Origin: Marvania coccoides
Taxonomy: Eukaryota > Chlorophyta > Trebouxiophyceae > Chlorellales > Chlorellaceae
DNA length: 64,000 nt
Assembly (NCBI GenBank): GCA_963854735.1
Contig: OY978099.1
Coordinates: 620,001-684,000 of the forward strand
Direction of reading: 5' to 3'
Of the stretch, positions 12,319 through 22,095 are shown piece by piece. The notes under the pieces are model-generated. The model saw only the letters and a program-made list of their open reading frames with translations. It ran no database searches and was not told the origin of the DNA. Position 1 is the stretch's first letter; every line of letters begins with the position of its first letter. The position numbers and the translations under genes were made by a program.

Positions 12319-12907
12319 TCATCGTGTCACTATGGCGTGGGGTTTAAGCTTTTCTAGCCGCTTTTTCACGCTTATTCGCACCCGATTTGACAGGCCAACA
12401 GCCGCCTCTCGGTAAGGTTCGTTTATAGCTATCAGCGCAGCCTGCCACAAAATGCCCCCCAAAATCTGATCCAGCGTGACCTTGGTGGTCATAGCAAGCC
12501 GACTGCAGGAGCAAAAGAAAATAGAAAAAACTGTCAGCAATATTAGACCCCCAGCAGGAAAAAAATCATCCATTCACAGGTTTTCATAGGGCATCAGATT
12601 CTCACCTGGTAGGGCTGCTTGGCATGACGTTGCCCTCCATCCATACGATGAGCAGGTAGCCCAGGGGGCCTGCTACGCTGATGCCCGCTGCGCCCATTGC
12701 TGCCGTGCGCGGCCAGTCGTAGGGGTCGCTCTCTTTGCGGGTGGCCATCTGGGTGAAGGCGTCACCCACCGCAAACCCAACCCCGCTGCTGAGCGTTTTT
12801 ACCAGGAAAGGATGTCTCTGGAAGGTGCTGAGGCCCAGCGTCCAAGCGGTACGCAAGGGGTTGGGAACAGGGAACCTCCAGGGGCGGGCGTTGCCACCCT
12901 GGATCAT
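12319..12907 (-). CDS. Mpv17/PMP22-like membrane protein, C-terminally short
   Basis: Two exons on the minus strand, 12907-12606 and 12502-12319, encode 161 residues. The N-terminal half looks like the Mpv17/PMP22 family of mitochondrial or peroxisomal inner-membrane proteins: FQRHPFLVKTLSSGVGFAVGDAFTQM, then AAMGAAGISVAGPLGYLLIVWME, then the family's TKVTLDQILGGILWQAALIA after the intron. The protein ends with the basic tail RISVKKRLEKLKPHAIVTR. It therefore lacks the usual last two helices with the W-WP-x-Q-x-NF-x-VP-x-xR signature that define the Pfam domain. No exon restoring it is visible in the 537 bp downstream. It could be a genuine short paralogue or a degrading copy. Confidence 0.7.
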
Positions 12908-13455
12908 GGCGGGGGTGTTTAAGGCTGACTAGGTTGGGGGACAGGTTGGGGGGAATTTGGCTGCGGGGAGGCTGGGTGCGCAAGGCAGAATGTAAAGATG
13001 CTTTCTGGCGTGTCGGAAGAGAGCTGCAGTGCCAGTAAGCTATGGCTGCGAGATCTTTGGGTGTTTCAGATGTACAAATATTGAAAGTCGGCTTGATCAA
13101 GCCGGACGAGAGCTCTATCTGCGAGTGCTCTCAATAATTTGAAAGGAAAGCCAGTTTGAGAAGCAAGCGCAGGGTTGATGTAAATATAAATTTCGATTTT
13201 GAAACGCAATCACGGACAGGGTGTTCTAGGCCGCCAGTACTGGCAGCATTTTAGACCGAGAGTTTTTATAATCTTTTTTAGTACTTTGAAAAAAACAACA
13301 CATTTTCATTATAGCCCGGCTTTGTGGGCAGAGTGCTTTGCAGAGGGCATTTTTGCTCGATCACTGTGCAGCACGAGCACACATACTGCCAGCAGTGGTT
13401 TAATTGTTTTTGATCATTTTTCTTGGAGTCCGCTGATTCTCTCGAAACACGGGCC
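12908..13455. promoter_or_regulatory. Divergent intergenic region (Mpv17-like / RFC1)
   Basis: 548 bp between start codons on opposite strands. An open plus-strand frame upstream of the RFC1 ATG (from 13199) is AT-rich and unlike RFC1, so I treat it as 5' UTR. The start at 13456 gives the conserved family N-terminus MADIRKYF. Confidence 0.55.
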
Positions 13456-16400
13456 ATGGCAGACATCCGCAAATATTTCGGAGGAGGAGGAGCTTCGTCG
13501 GGTGAGGAACCTCCGCAGCGCAATCATCTTCTTGTTATTTTTCAATTCCAACAAATCTCCCACTCTCCCATCATCGCCAGGCAAAAAGGCCAACGACGAC
13601 GACAAGCCTCCCACCAAGAAGCCCAAAACCACGGACGCACCAGCGCCTTCTGCTGCGGCCAAGTCTCCCAAGAAAACAACACCGAGACCTGCCGCAGCCA
13701 AAACCGTTGCCCCCTCCTCCTCTGGCAAGCGCCAGAAGACGGCTTCCGGCGGGGTGAAACCCGCCGCTGCTACTGCTGAGAAGAAGAAGAAAATTGAGGA
13801 GGACGACGGCGACGTCATCAATCTCGCTGACTCTGATTTCGAGATCGATCTGGAGGAGTCTAGCGACGATGGAGGCGACGCTGACTACGACCTAGCGTCT
13901 GAGGACGAAGAGATGAAGGAGGCGGTGCAGCCGAAGAAGCGCAAGGCCCCCTCGGCGTCCCCCGCCGCGCCCAAGGCGGCCAAAGCTGCCGCCCCCGCCA
14001 AGCGCAAGTCCGCCGCCAGAAAGTCGAAACTCCCCGCTGCGCTGGCCGCCATAGAGCACGACCCGGTGGCGATGGCGGCGGTCGCGGCGGTGGACGCCGC
14101 CGCGGAGAAGCTCCCGCCGGAGGAGGAGCTGGGTATGACGCTTCTATCAGAGGCTACCTATGGGGGGCGAGCCCCTGATGAGCCGCCCTTTGCTGGGCAG
14201 CGCGAGGCCCCCCGCGGGCACCCCGACTGCCTGACGGGCAAGACGTTTGTGGTGTCTGGCGTGCTGGACTCGCTGACCCGCGGCGAGGCGGAAGATTTCA
14301 TCAGGCGCCACGGGGGCAAGGTCACCGGCAGCGTTTCTGGCCGCACCTCCTTCCTGGTGGTGGGCCAGCACACGGGGCGCACCAAGTACCACACAGCAAA
14401 GACCAACGGCACCAAAATGATCAACGAAGCGGGGTTGTTTGCGCTGGTGGCAGCTGCGCCGCCGCCCAAAGAGGAAGTGGCGGCGGCAGCGGCTCCACCC
14501 CAGCAGCAGCAGCAGCAACAGGTGCCTGCAGCGAGGCCCACCTCTTTTCAGGGCGGCGCTGGCACCTCCGCAGGGACCAGCAGCAGCAGGCCTGCCCCTG
14601 CAGCGAGGCCCTCCAACCCTGACAGCCAGCTGTGGGTGGAAAAGTGGCGGCCGAAGACTTCCGCCGAGCTGGTGGGCAACCAGAGCACAGTGGGGCTGCT
14701 GCGGCACTGGCTGCAGAGCTGGGAGCGGGTGCACCTGAAGGGGGAGCAGCCGCCGCCGCTGCCTGGGGCGCGAGGCGCCAAGGACCGCACCGCTGAGCTG
14801 AAAAAGAAAGCAGTGCTGCTGTCGGGATCGCCGGGGATCGGCAAGACCACCGCGGCGCTGATCATCACCCGCGAGCTTGGGTACGAGCCTGTGGAGGTGA
14901 ACGCCAGCGACACCCGCTCCAAGTCTGATGCCTCGGTGCTGAAGGGCGTGGCGGGCAAGCTGGCCAACGCGGTGAAGGAGCTCACCACCAACGCGGCGCT
15001 AAGCTACGACGCGCAGGGCCACCGCAAGAAGGTACGAGAGAAAGGGAGTAAATGAGCTCATTATATGATTGAGCTCGACTAGCATTCATATGTTTTATTA
15101 AAAATGTATTTTGCAAATTTCTCCTTCCACACAAATTCCCCTCACGTGGCCGTTGAACTTTTACTATAGCTAACACCTCCCTCCCCTGTACATATTATTA
15201 CCTAATACCTACAGCTGGTTCTCATCATGGACGAAGTCGATGGGATGTCTGCCGGCGACCGCGGCGGCGTGTCCGACCTCATCAAGACCATCGCCAAGTC
15301 CAAGGTGCCCATCATCGCCATCTGCAACGACAAGTACTCCACCAAGCTCAAGTCGCTGCGCAACCACTGCATGGAGCTCGATTTTCGCAAGCCAATGGTC
15401 AACCAAATCAGCAAGCGCATGCTGGAGATAGCGCACGCGGAGGGATTGTCGATGAACCAGGCCACCATGGACGCGCTGGTGCAGAGCTCCAGCGGGGGGG
15501 ACATCCGCCTCATCCTGGGCCAGCTGCAGGTAGGGTATTAATTTAATAAATAAGAAATTCTTCTGTGTTTGTTTTCCCTTCCTGCTCTTGTGAACGCAAT
15601 TTCTTGTTTTCCTACACTCGCTTTTTTACAGCATTAATGCGGCTGTTCTTCTTCAGCTCAAATCTTTACCCTGTTAAATATTTATAAGGCCATATCTAAT
15701 AATTTCTCTCTCCCGCCCTTTCCCTCCCAAAATTAGATGCTGCGCCTGCGCTCGCGCGCCGTGTCCTTCGACCAAATTAAGTCGGGAGGCGCTGGCACCG
15801 CCAAGGACGCCGAAATGTCGCCGTTTGAGGCTGCCCGCCGCCTGCTGGACTCCGACGCTGCCAGCCTCTCCATGTCCGACCAAATCGAGCTCGTCTTCCA
15901 GGACGCGGACCTGGTGCCGCTGCTGGTGCAAGAGAACTACCTCAACCACCGCCCGAGCATCGCTAGCGATGAAGAAAAACGCCTCAAGGTCATCTCAAAG
16001 GCGGCAGAAGGGTTTTCCGCCGGCGACGTGGCCAACCGCAGCGTGCGGCAGTACCAGAACTGGGCGCTGATGCCGTTCGCTGCCGCCATGAGCACCGTGA
16101 ACCCCGCGTCCTACTGCCGCGGTCCGCGCGAGACGTTCGGCCTGTTTCCCGGCGAAATGAACTTCCCTCGGTTCTCCGCCTGGCTGGGCCAGAACTCGTC
16201 GTCCAGGAAGCAACAGCGGCTGCTGGGGGAGATGCACACCCGCATGCTATCTTCAGGCGCGCTGGAGTGCGACCGCACCGCCCTACGGCTGTCCTACATG
16301 CCTGTGCTCCGCCAATCGCTGACAAAGCCGCTGCGGGAGGACGGGAAGGAGGGCATCCCGGAGGTGCTGACGATGATGAACGACTACTGCCTGGCGCGGG

Positions 16401-16873
16401 AGGACATCGACTACATCGTGGACGTGACGAAATTCAAGACCAAAGAGGGGTGGGGCGAGGATCCCTTCAAGCCGATAGACACGGCTGTCAAGTCCGCCTT
16501 CACACGCGCCTTCAACTCGCAGCACCTGAAGCCCAAGACCGGGTTCGGGATGGAGGACGGGAAGAAGAAGCGCGGCGGAAAGGGGCGCGGGGCGGCGGCG
16601 GCAGATGACGAGGATGAGGAGGAAGGTGGAATGATGGGAGAGGGGGGAGAAGGCGAGGGGGTGAAGAAGGAGGAGGAGGAAGAGGAGGAGCTGGACCCGG
16701 TGGCGCTGCAGCGCAAGCTGATGGGGATGAAGCACAAGGGGATGGAGGTGACACTGAAGGACGGCAGTAAAGCCAAGACTGGGACTGGCGGGAGGGGCAG
16801 GGGACGCGGGCGCGGGGCGGGCACCTCCAAGGCGGCGGGCCGGGGAGGAGGCCGCGGCAGGGGAAAGAAGTGA
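13456..16873 (+). CDS. RFC1: Replication factor C large subunit (clamp loader)
   Basis: Four exons: 13456-13501, 13581-15031, 15215-15529, 15737-16873, giving 982 residues. RFC1 is the large subunit of the clamp loader that places PCNA on primed DNA in the nucleus. In order: the N-terminal MADIRKYF PCNA-binding type motif; a Lys/Ala/Pro-rich linker with an acidic patch and a SUMO-interaction-like run (GDVINLADSD); a BRCT domain from about residue 229 (HPDCLTGKTFVVSGVLDSLT, GRTSFLVVGQHTGRTK); the AAA+ module with Walker A GSPGIGKTT near residue 431 and Walker B LVLIMDEVDG at residue 500; sensor region VPIIAICNDKYSTKLKSL; and the RFC1 C-terminal domain (LMMNDYCLAREDIDY-like motif). It ends in an acidic run followed by a GRGRGRG-rich basic tail. 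Length and order match the family. Confidence 0.97.
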
Positions 16874-17131
16874 AAAAGAGGCGAAAGAGAGGCGTTTGGT
16901 CGCTTTTCGCCTTTGACGTGCTGTTGGAACGGTCGCCTCTGTGGCTCTCTTCGAGAGCCCAGCGTGGATGGAACAGTTTACAAAAAGCTTGATTTCATGG
17001 TGCATTTAAATAAAGCAAAATAAAGGTAATAATAGAAGAGTGCAGAGAGGCATGAGGAATTTGAACGATGCAGAGGGTTGGCATGGATCAAGTTTTCAAT
17101 TTTCACAGTTGCATGCATAAATTATTTTAAA

Positions 17132-18324
17132 ATGAGCAAATCCAGTTTGCCACCATCCTTGGCGGGCGGCGTTGCCGGCGCCTCTCGCTTTTTCAGCGGG
17201 TATTACATCGTAAACTTTTTGCTCATCGCTTCTTATGCCCTCGTGCACTCCTGGTTTATGAACTCGAGCGATCTGAAGTATGCAAGGATGCCCAATCGTG
17301 ATGCACTGGAGCCAAAGGTACTGTATACCTTGCACAAAATTGCCCTTGAGAAAAATAAATCACCGCCGCCGCCGCCCTGCGCTAACTCTTTTTATTTTTC
17401 TCTAATTTTCTCGTGCCACCAATAATTGCAGGAGCGCCAGGCCTTCACTCTGCTCCTCATCGCCGTATCCTTGAAGTTCTTTAAGCGGCAGTCCATGGAC
17501 GCATTTTTTTCAGACGCCTTCACCTTTGCCAAGGGCGCCGTGGCGCTGCTGGCCTTCTACATCGACACCAGAATCTTCGTCTACTACATCATCCTTTACA
17601 TAAGTACGTTTTATTGCAGTTTACACCTTTTCCCCATCTTATTTTTCATATCCTTATAAAGTTGAAATCAACCGTCGTTTTTATGCCACCGTCCCCCATT
17701 TTTCTTACTGCAGTGGCCGCCATTATGTTTCCCCAGCCCTTCTTCAAGGGGCCCTCCCGTCTGGAGCATTTCACGCCTGCCTCGTTCGCTGATGAGGTCA
17801 CTGAGGATAAAAACGACGGCATGTCGTGGCTGGTCGAATTCTACGCGCCCTGGGCGCCCGAGTGCCTGTATTTGGAGCCTGTGATTGCCGAACTCAGCCT
17901 GAAGTATTCTTCAGAGACGCTCAGGTTTGGCAAAATCGACGTTTCTCGATGGCCAGCGATGGCTGCCACCCACCGCATCTCCGTCAGAGGCGAGCGGGGC
18001 AACCAGCTGCCCACGCTCATCATGTTTGAAAAGGGAAAAGAGGTGGGTCGATTGATTGGTTTTCTGTTGTTTAAAAGCAATATTGCATATTATTGTGCCT
18101 TTAGATGGTAATAATCAATTAATAGGTTGCCGAGATTTTTTGTTCTCCAGGTGGGGCGGATCCCGCATGTGGCTGCCAATGGAAAGGTTGCATCCGGCAA
18201 GTTCAGGAGGCAAGACATTGTGACGGCGTTCAGCCTTGACGACCTGGCGGCAGCAAGGAAAGGCCGCAAGGCCAGGTCTTCTTCGAAATCAAAAGAGACA
18301 AAGGCAGAGAAGAAAACCAAATGA
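17132..18324 (+). CDS. TMX2-like thioredoxin-related transmembrane protein
   Basis: Four exons: 17132-17317, 17432-17603, 17714-18042, 18151-18324, giving 286 residues (animal TMX2 is about 296). The N-terminal half is hydrophobic with several membrane segments (YYIVNFLLIASYALVHSWF; TFAKGAVALLAFYIDTRIFVYYIILYI). The conserved IMFPQPFFKGPSRLEHF block precedes the thioredoxin fold (WLVEFYAPWAPECLYLEP, FGKIDVSRWPAMAATHRIS, LPTLIMFEKGKEVGRIP). The redox motif reads PEC with one cysteine, not CxxC, as TMX2 proteins also carry a non-classical SxxC. The C-terminus is lysine-rich and ends KAEKKTK, which could act as a dilysine-type ER retrieval signal. TMX2 sits at ER and ER-mitochondria contacts, so a redox-regulatory rather than oxidoreductase role is likely. 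Confidence 0.9.
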
Positions 18325-18600
18325 GTGTGGAAGATTGGAAAAAATGATGTAACTGTGCGAAAGGAATTTTGGGTGCAACGAACAAGGACAGCTGCTCATA
18401 ATTTGAAAACCAAACCTCCTCGGGCCAAAAAAAAAAGAGAAGAAAAACAACATTGCTGTTGGTTAATTAATGCATTGTTGCATATAACCCTTCATTTTCA
18501 ATCACTGCGACGTGGTCGGACGTTGGGGTTGAATGGCGTGCATTTGATCAGTTGTTTTCTCCTCCATCAAGAGACGCTTGGACCGGTAGATTAAAACACG

Positions 18601-21387
18601 ATGCACTATATCTACAAGCTCGTGGCCAACAATGAATCAAGCCAGGCCCTGACGGGCACGCAGCAAACGGGGAACCCAGACTCGTGCGATGTCCTTCTCA
18701 ACAAAGGCACAGGGACGTGGCTGGGGAGAGGTGTCACCCCCGCCGACTTCCGCATCCCCGCCCAGCTCGTGCAGTACTCCAGCAAGCACTGCCAGCTGAC
18801 CTACTCTGAGGAGGTAACGCCGTCATTTTCACTTTTTCTCTTCCGCCGGCCCCGACTCAACAGTATTTGCCTGTTCACCCCTTTTCCCTTCTTTTATTTC
18901 TCTCTGCAGGACGGCGGGTGGTACATCATGGACAACAGCACCAATGGCACCTTCGTCAGGGACCCTCACGCCGCCACTCAAAAGTGGAGCCGCCTCCAGA
19001 AAGGGCTGCCGCAGCAGCTGCCCCTGGGGTGCCACATCCGGCTGTCGGCCCCCCAGCGCGGCAACACCCCGCTGGAGTACCGTCTGGAGATGCTGGAGTC
19101 GTCAGACCACGAGGCTGTCACCCACGACAGGGCTGGGCATCACCCCACGTCAACCGCCGCATCCCCGCCGCAGGACCGCCCCCCTGCAGCGCAGCAGGCG
19201 TTGCAGGAGGACGTGGCGATGGCTGAAGAAGCGGAAGGAGAGCGCGCTCAGGACCAGAACAGGGCGCTCCTGCCTGGTATGGAGGCGGACGTTCAGCCTG
19301 GCAGCGGTGGCGACGGCATTGGGGGGGGGTCTGAGGACGGGCGCCGGGCCACCAACCGCTCCAATCACAAGCGCCGCAGGGGCAGCATGGAGGGCGGCCT
19401 TGCCGCCAGCGGCGGGCGGCCCGTCAGCCAGCTTCCCGAATCGGCAGCAGCGGCGGCGGTGGTGGCGGCGGCGGTTCCTGGCTCTGCCATCGGGGAGGAA
19501 ATGGTGAAAGAGCTGGTGTCGCTGCGGCAGAGCAACGAGGAGCTGCGGTCGGCGCTGCGGGCCAAGTCGGACGAGGCGGTGGCCGCGGAGCGGAGCCGCA
19601 ACGAGGCCGCTGAGGCTGCGCGTGCGGCGATCGCCCGCCTGGAACAGCGCGCGCAGGAGGAGGAAGGGCGCGCCAAAACCGCTGCCGCGGGCGTGGAGTC
19701 AGCGGAGAAGCGCGTCAGGGAGGTGGAGGCCAAGGCGGAGGCCGCCGAGATGGCGAAGCTGCAAGTGGACAGTGCTCGCAGCGCCGCAGAGAGACGGTCC
19801 AACGAGCTGGAAAGCCAGGTGCAGGAGCTGACCGGGAAGGTGGGAGAGCTGGAGGCACAGATTGGGGTGCACCGCAGCAGCATTGGAGACCTGGAAGGGC
19901 GTCTGAGAGGCACTGATGACCGGGCAACCGCCACAGCCGAGAAGCTGGCAGATGCTGAAGCCACGATTGCGAGCCTGCGCGGCGGACTGGCGGCCACCGA
20001 GGTGGGACTGAAGGCGGCGCGCACCGCGGCGGAGCGCGCTGAGCGCGCCGAGGAGGCCCTGCTGGTGGAGTTGGCTGCGGCTGCGGCGGAGGCGGCAGCG
20101 CTCAAGGCCAAGCTGAACGCGCGAGACAGCGAGATGTCGGAGGAGCGCGCGCGGATGCACAACCAAACGCTGCGCGAGGCGGGGCTGCGCGAACGCGAGC
20201 GCCTGGCGCGTCTCATCGAGCAAGACGTGCAGCGTCTGGCCGACCAAATGGTGACTAAAGCCCAGGCGGCGGCGCAGCGGGTGGTTGAAGACGCGCGCGC
20301 CACCGAGGAGACCGCGCGCCAGATCCGCAACCGCATGGCGCAGGCAGCCGCCCTCAGCAACACCAGCGAAGGCGTCGGCGGCAACAACGGTGGTGACGAA
20401 GTGGCAGCGCCCGCTGCGGCGGCGGCGGCGGCGGTAGGAGCTTCCCCTGCGGGGCCCAGCCGGGACCCGCGGGTGGGCCGCCTCAGCATGTCTGGCCGCA
20501 CCACTACGCTGCAGCCCACAGCCCCTGATGGCACGCCTGCCTTGGCCGTTGGCGCCACACAGGTGCAGATGCCTACGGAGATGGGAGCCACCGCCGCGCA
20601 GGCGGGGGGCGCGGAGGCGTGGGGCTCTCCTCCGGTTCCGCTGTCTGCTGACCGGGCCAACACCAACAGCACCTTCCGGCTGGGGATGGCGGAGACGCAG
20701 CTGGCTGCACCGGCGGCTGAGGAGGCAGAAAAGGAGGAGGAAGAAGGTGTCGAGGTCGCTGCGGCTGCTGGAGGGGTTGAGGAAGCAGACCGACGGACTG
20801 GTGAGGTACCTGCTGCTGAGGGAGAGGAGGAGGAGGCAGCTGTCGACGGGGGCGACGCGATGGAGGTGGAAGAAGGCGCGATGGAGGAAGAAGAGGCAGG
20901 GGATGAGGCGCTGGAGGATGTGATTGAGATGGGGGGAGGCTCTGAAGATGAGGAAGATGGGGTGGGCAATGATGCTCAGATGGCAGCCTCTGCGGAACAG
21001 CAACAAGGCAAAGAATTCGAAGAAGAAGACGAGGAGGAGGAGGAGGCTGCAGCTGAGGGGGAAGATGGCGACAACGAAATGGGGGAGGAGGAGGACGAAG
21101 AAGATGCTGGGAGCGCAGAGGAGTTTGATGGCAACAACGCTGCTGCCGGTGGTTTGGGTGCCGCAGCGAGAGCTGAGCCTGAGGTGGTGTCTCTGCTGGA
21201 CAGTGATGATGAGCGGGAGGAGGAGGGGCGGCAGCAGCACAGAGAGGCAGCTGCAGCTGCTGCGGTGGCTGCAAAGGAGGAGGACGTGGCTGAAGAAGAG
21301 GGGCGCAAGAAGAGCGAAAGCGACCCGGTTGGGCCGTTTGGAAGGACGTCTGGCGGGGCTGTGGACCTGCCGCACTCGCAGGATTGA
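18601..21387 (+). CDS. FHA-domain protein with long coiled coil and acidic C-terminus
   Basis: Two exons, 18601-18813 and 18910-21387, encode 896 residues. An N-terminal forkhead-associated domain shows the phosphothreonine-binding landmarks LGRG, SSKHCQL and NSTNGTF within residues about 40-145. A basic cluster near residue 225 (NHKRRRGSM) is a likely nuclear signal. Residues about 265-550 form a long Ala/Glu/Arg-rich coiled coil, and the last 200 residues are strongly acidic. Near the end EVVSLLDSDDE has the hydrophobic-plus-acidic form of a SUMO-interaction motif. The domain order resembles nuclear scaffold or DNA-damage adaptors, but I assign no specific orthologue. The intron (18814-18909) is 96 nt with no in-frame stop, so an unspliced message would insert 32 mostly hydrophobic residues inside the FHA domain. 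Confidence 0.85.
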   Translation: MHYIYKLVANNESSQALTGTQQTGNPDSCDVLLNKGTGTWLGRGVTPADFRIPAQLVQYSSKHCQLTYSEEVTPSFSLFLFRRPRLNSICLFTPFPFFYFSLQDGGWYIMDNSTNGTFVRDPHAATQKWSRLQKGLPQQLPLGCHIRLSAPQRGNTPLEYRLEMLESSDHEAVTHDRAGHHPTSTAASPPQDRPPAAQQALQEDVAMAEEAEGERAQDQNRALLPGMEADVQPGSGGDGIGGGSEDGRRATNRSNHKRRRGSMEGGLAASGGRPVSQLPESAAAAAVVAAAVPGSAIGEEMVKELVSLRQSNEELRSALRAKSDEAVAAERSRNEAAEAARAAIARLEQRAQEEEGRAKTAAAGVESAEKRVREVEAKAEAAEMAKLQVDSARSAAERRSNELESQVQELTGKVGELEAQIGVHRSSIGDLEGRLRGTDDRATATAEKLADAEATIASLRGGLAATEVGLKAARTAAERAERAEEALLVELAAAAAEAAALKAKLNARDSEMSEERARMHNQTLREAGLRERERLARLIEQDVQRLADQMVTKAQAAAQRVVEDARATEETARQIRNRMAQAAALSNTSEGVGGNNGGDEVAAPAAAAAAAVGASPAGPSRDPRVGRLSMSGRTTTLQPTAPDGTPALAVGATQVQMPTEMGATAAQAGGAEAWGSPPVPLSADRANTNSTFRLGMAETQLAAPAAEEAEKEEEEGVEVAAAAGGVEEADRRTGEVPAAEGEEEEAAVDGGDAMEVEEGAMEEEEAGDEALEDVIEMGGGSEDEEDGVGNDAQMAASAEQQQGKEFEEEDEEEEEAAAEGEDGDNEMGEEEDEEDAGSAEEFDGNNAAAGGLGAAARAEPEVVSLLDSDDEREEEGRQQHREAAAAAAVAAKEEDVAEEEGRKKSESDPVGPFGRTSGGAVDLPHSQD

Positions 21388-21605
21388 TGGCGAAAGGTGT
21401 GAGCTGGGGGCTTGTGAGAGTTTCGCTGTCGAAAATAAAATATCACCAGTACTCTGTTTTCAGAAACACCAAACTCGTTTAAAATCGTTTGGTTTTTTAA
21501 GGAAATTTCTAATATACTATCAGAAAATATTAGGATAATTTTGCAGCTGTTTTTGATGCGTTGATAATTTGTCTTCTAATCGTTCTTGCACGTGCGGCAC
21601 GCCAC

Positions 21606-22095
21606 CTACTCCTGCGCCCCCATCATGCGAGCGAGGGACCCCACCAACACCTTGACCGTTTCTAGGCGATTTTTTGTTTGCAGGATATCGCCGGACGCCA
21701 CCTGCCATTTCTGGGCTGTGTCTTGGCAGCTCGAGGTGACGGTGGATTTTAGGCTAGGGGAGGGGAGAAAAAATGACGTTGGGAGTCGAGACGTGAGTTA
21801 TTTATTTTTTGAGGTGAATTATAATAATACTCTCGAATTTTAGAGCACTTTAACACCTGTTCAGCTGCTCCACGTAGCTTGTTTTGATGGCATCAAGTTG
21901 CGCAACGCCGGCCTCCAAAAGGCCATCCAGCATGACGGAGATGGCGTCGTGCAGCCGCGCCAGCTGCTCCATGCTTTCTTTCACGCAGGGCGCCATCTCT
22001 CTGAGCTGTTGCTGCTCGTTGGGCGAGTCCAGGTCTGAGTCGGGTGAGGTATCATCGAAGATGATGGCGAGCCGGGTCGTCATCTCAGAAGTCAT
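21606..22095 (-). CDS. Small coiled-coil protein of unknown function
   Basis: Two exons on the minus strand, 22095-21857 and 21753-21606, join in frame to encode 128 residues. The junction (AACAG donor to CCCCTAG acceptor) gives a continuous helical sequence through YVEQLNSLKSTVTSSCQD. The second exon is far too short to stand out alone, but in this frame it reads LQTKNRLETVKVLVGSLARM with heptad-like hydrophobics. The N-terminal 30 residues are acidic (IFDDTSPDSDLDSP). It faintly recalls small helical subunits such as those of BLOC-1/BORC (BORCS6-like), without a motif strong enough to assign. The alternative upstream start codon is a non-ATG, so the ATG at 22095 is preferred. Confidence 0.6.

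Noticed and set aside
19365..21375. Very long minus-strand ORFs (534 and 558 codons) opposite the FHA gene
   Set aside because: They mirror the Ala/Glu-rich, GC-rich coiled-coil codons. The plus strand carries the FHA signature and a coherent domain order; the antisense reads are Ser/Arg/Pro-rich shadow translations.
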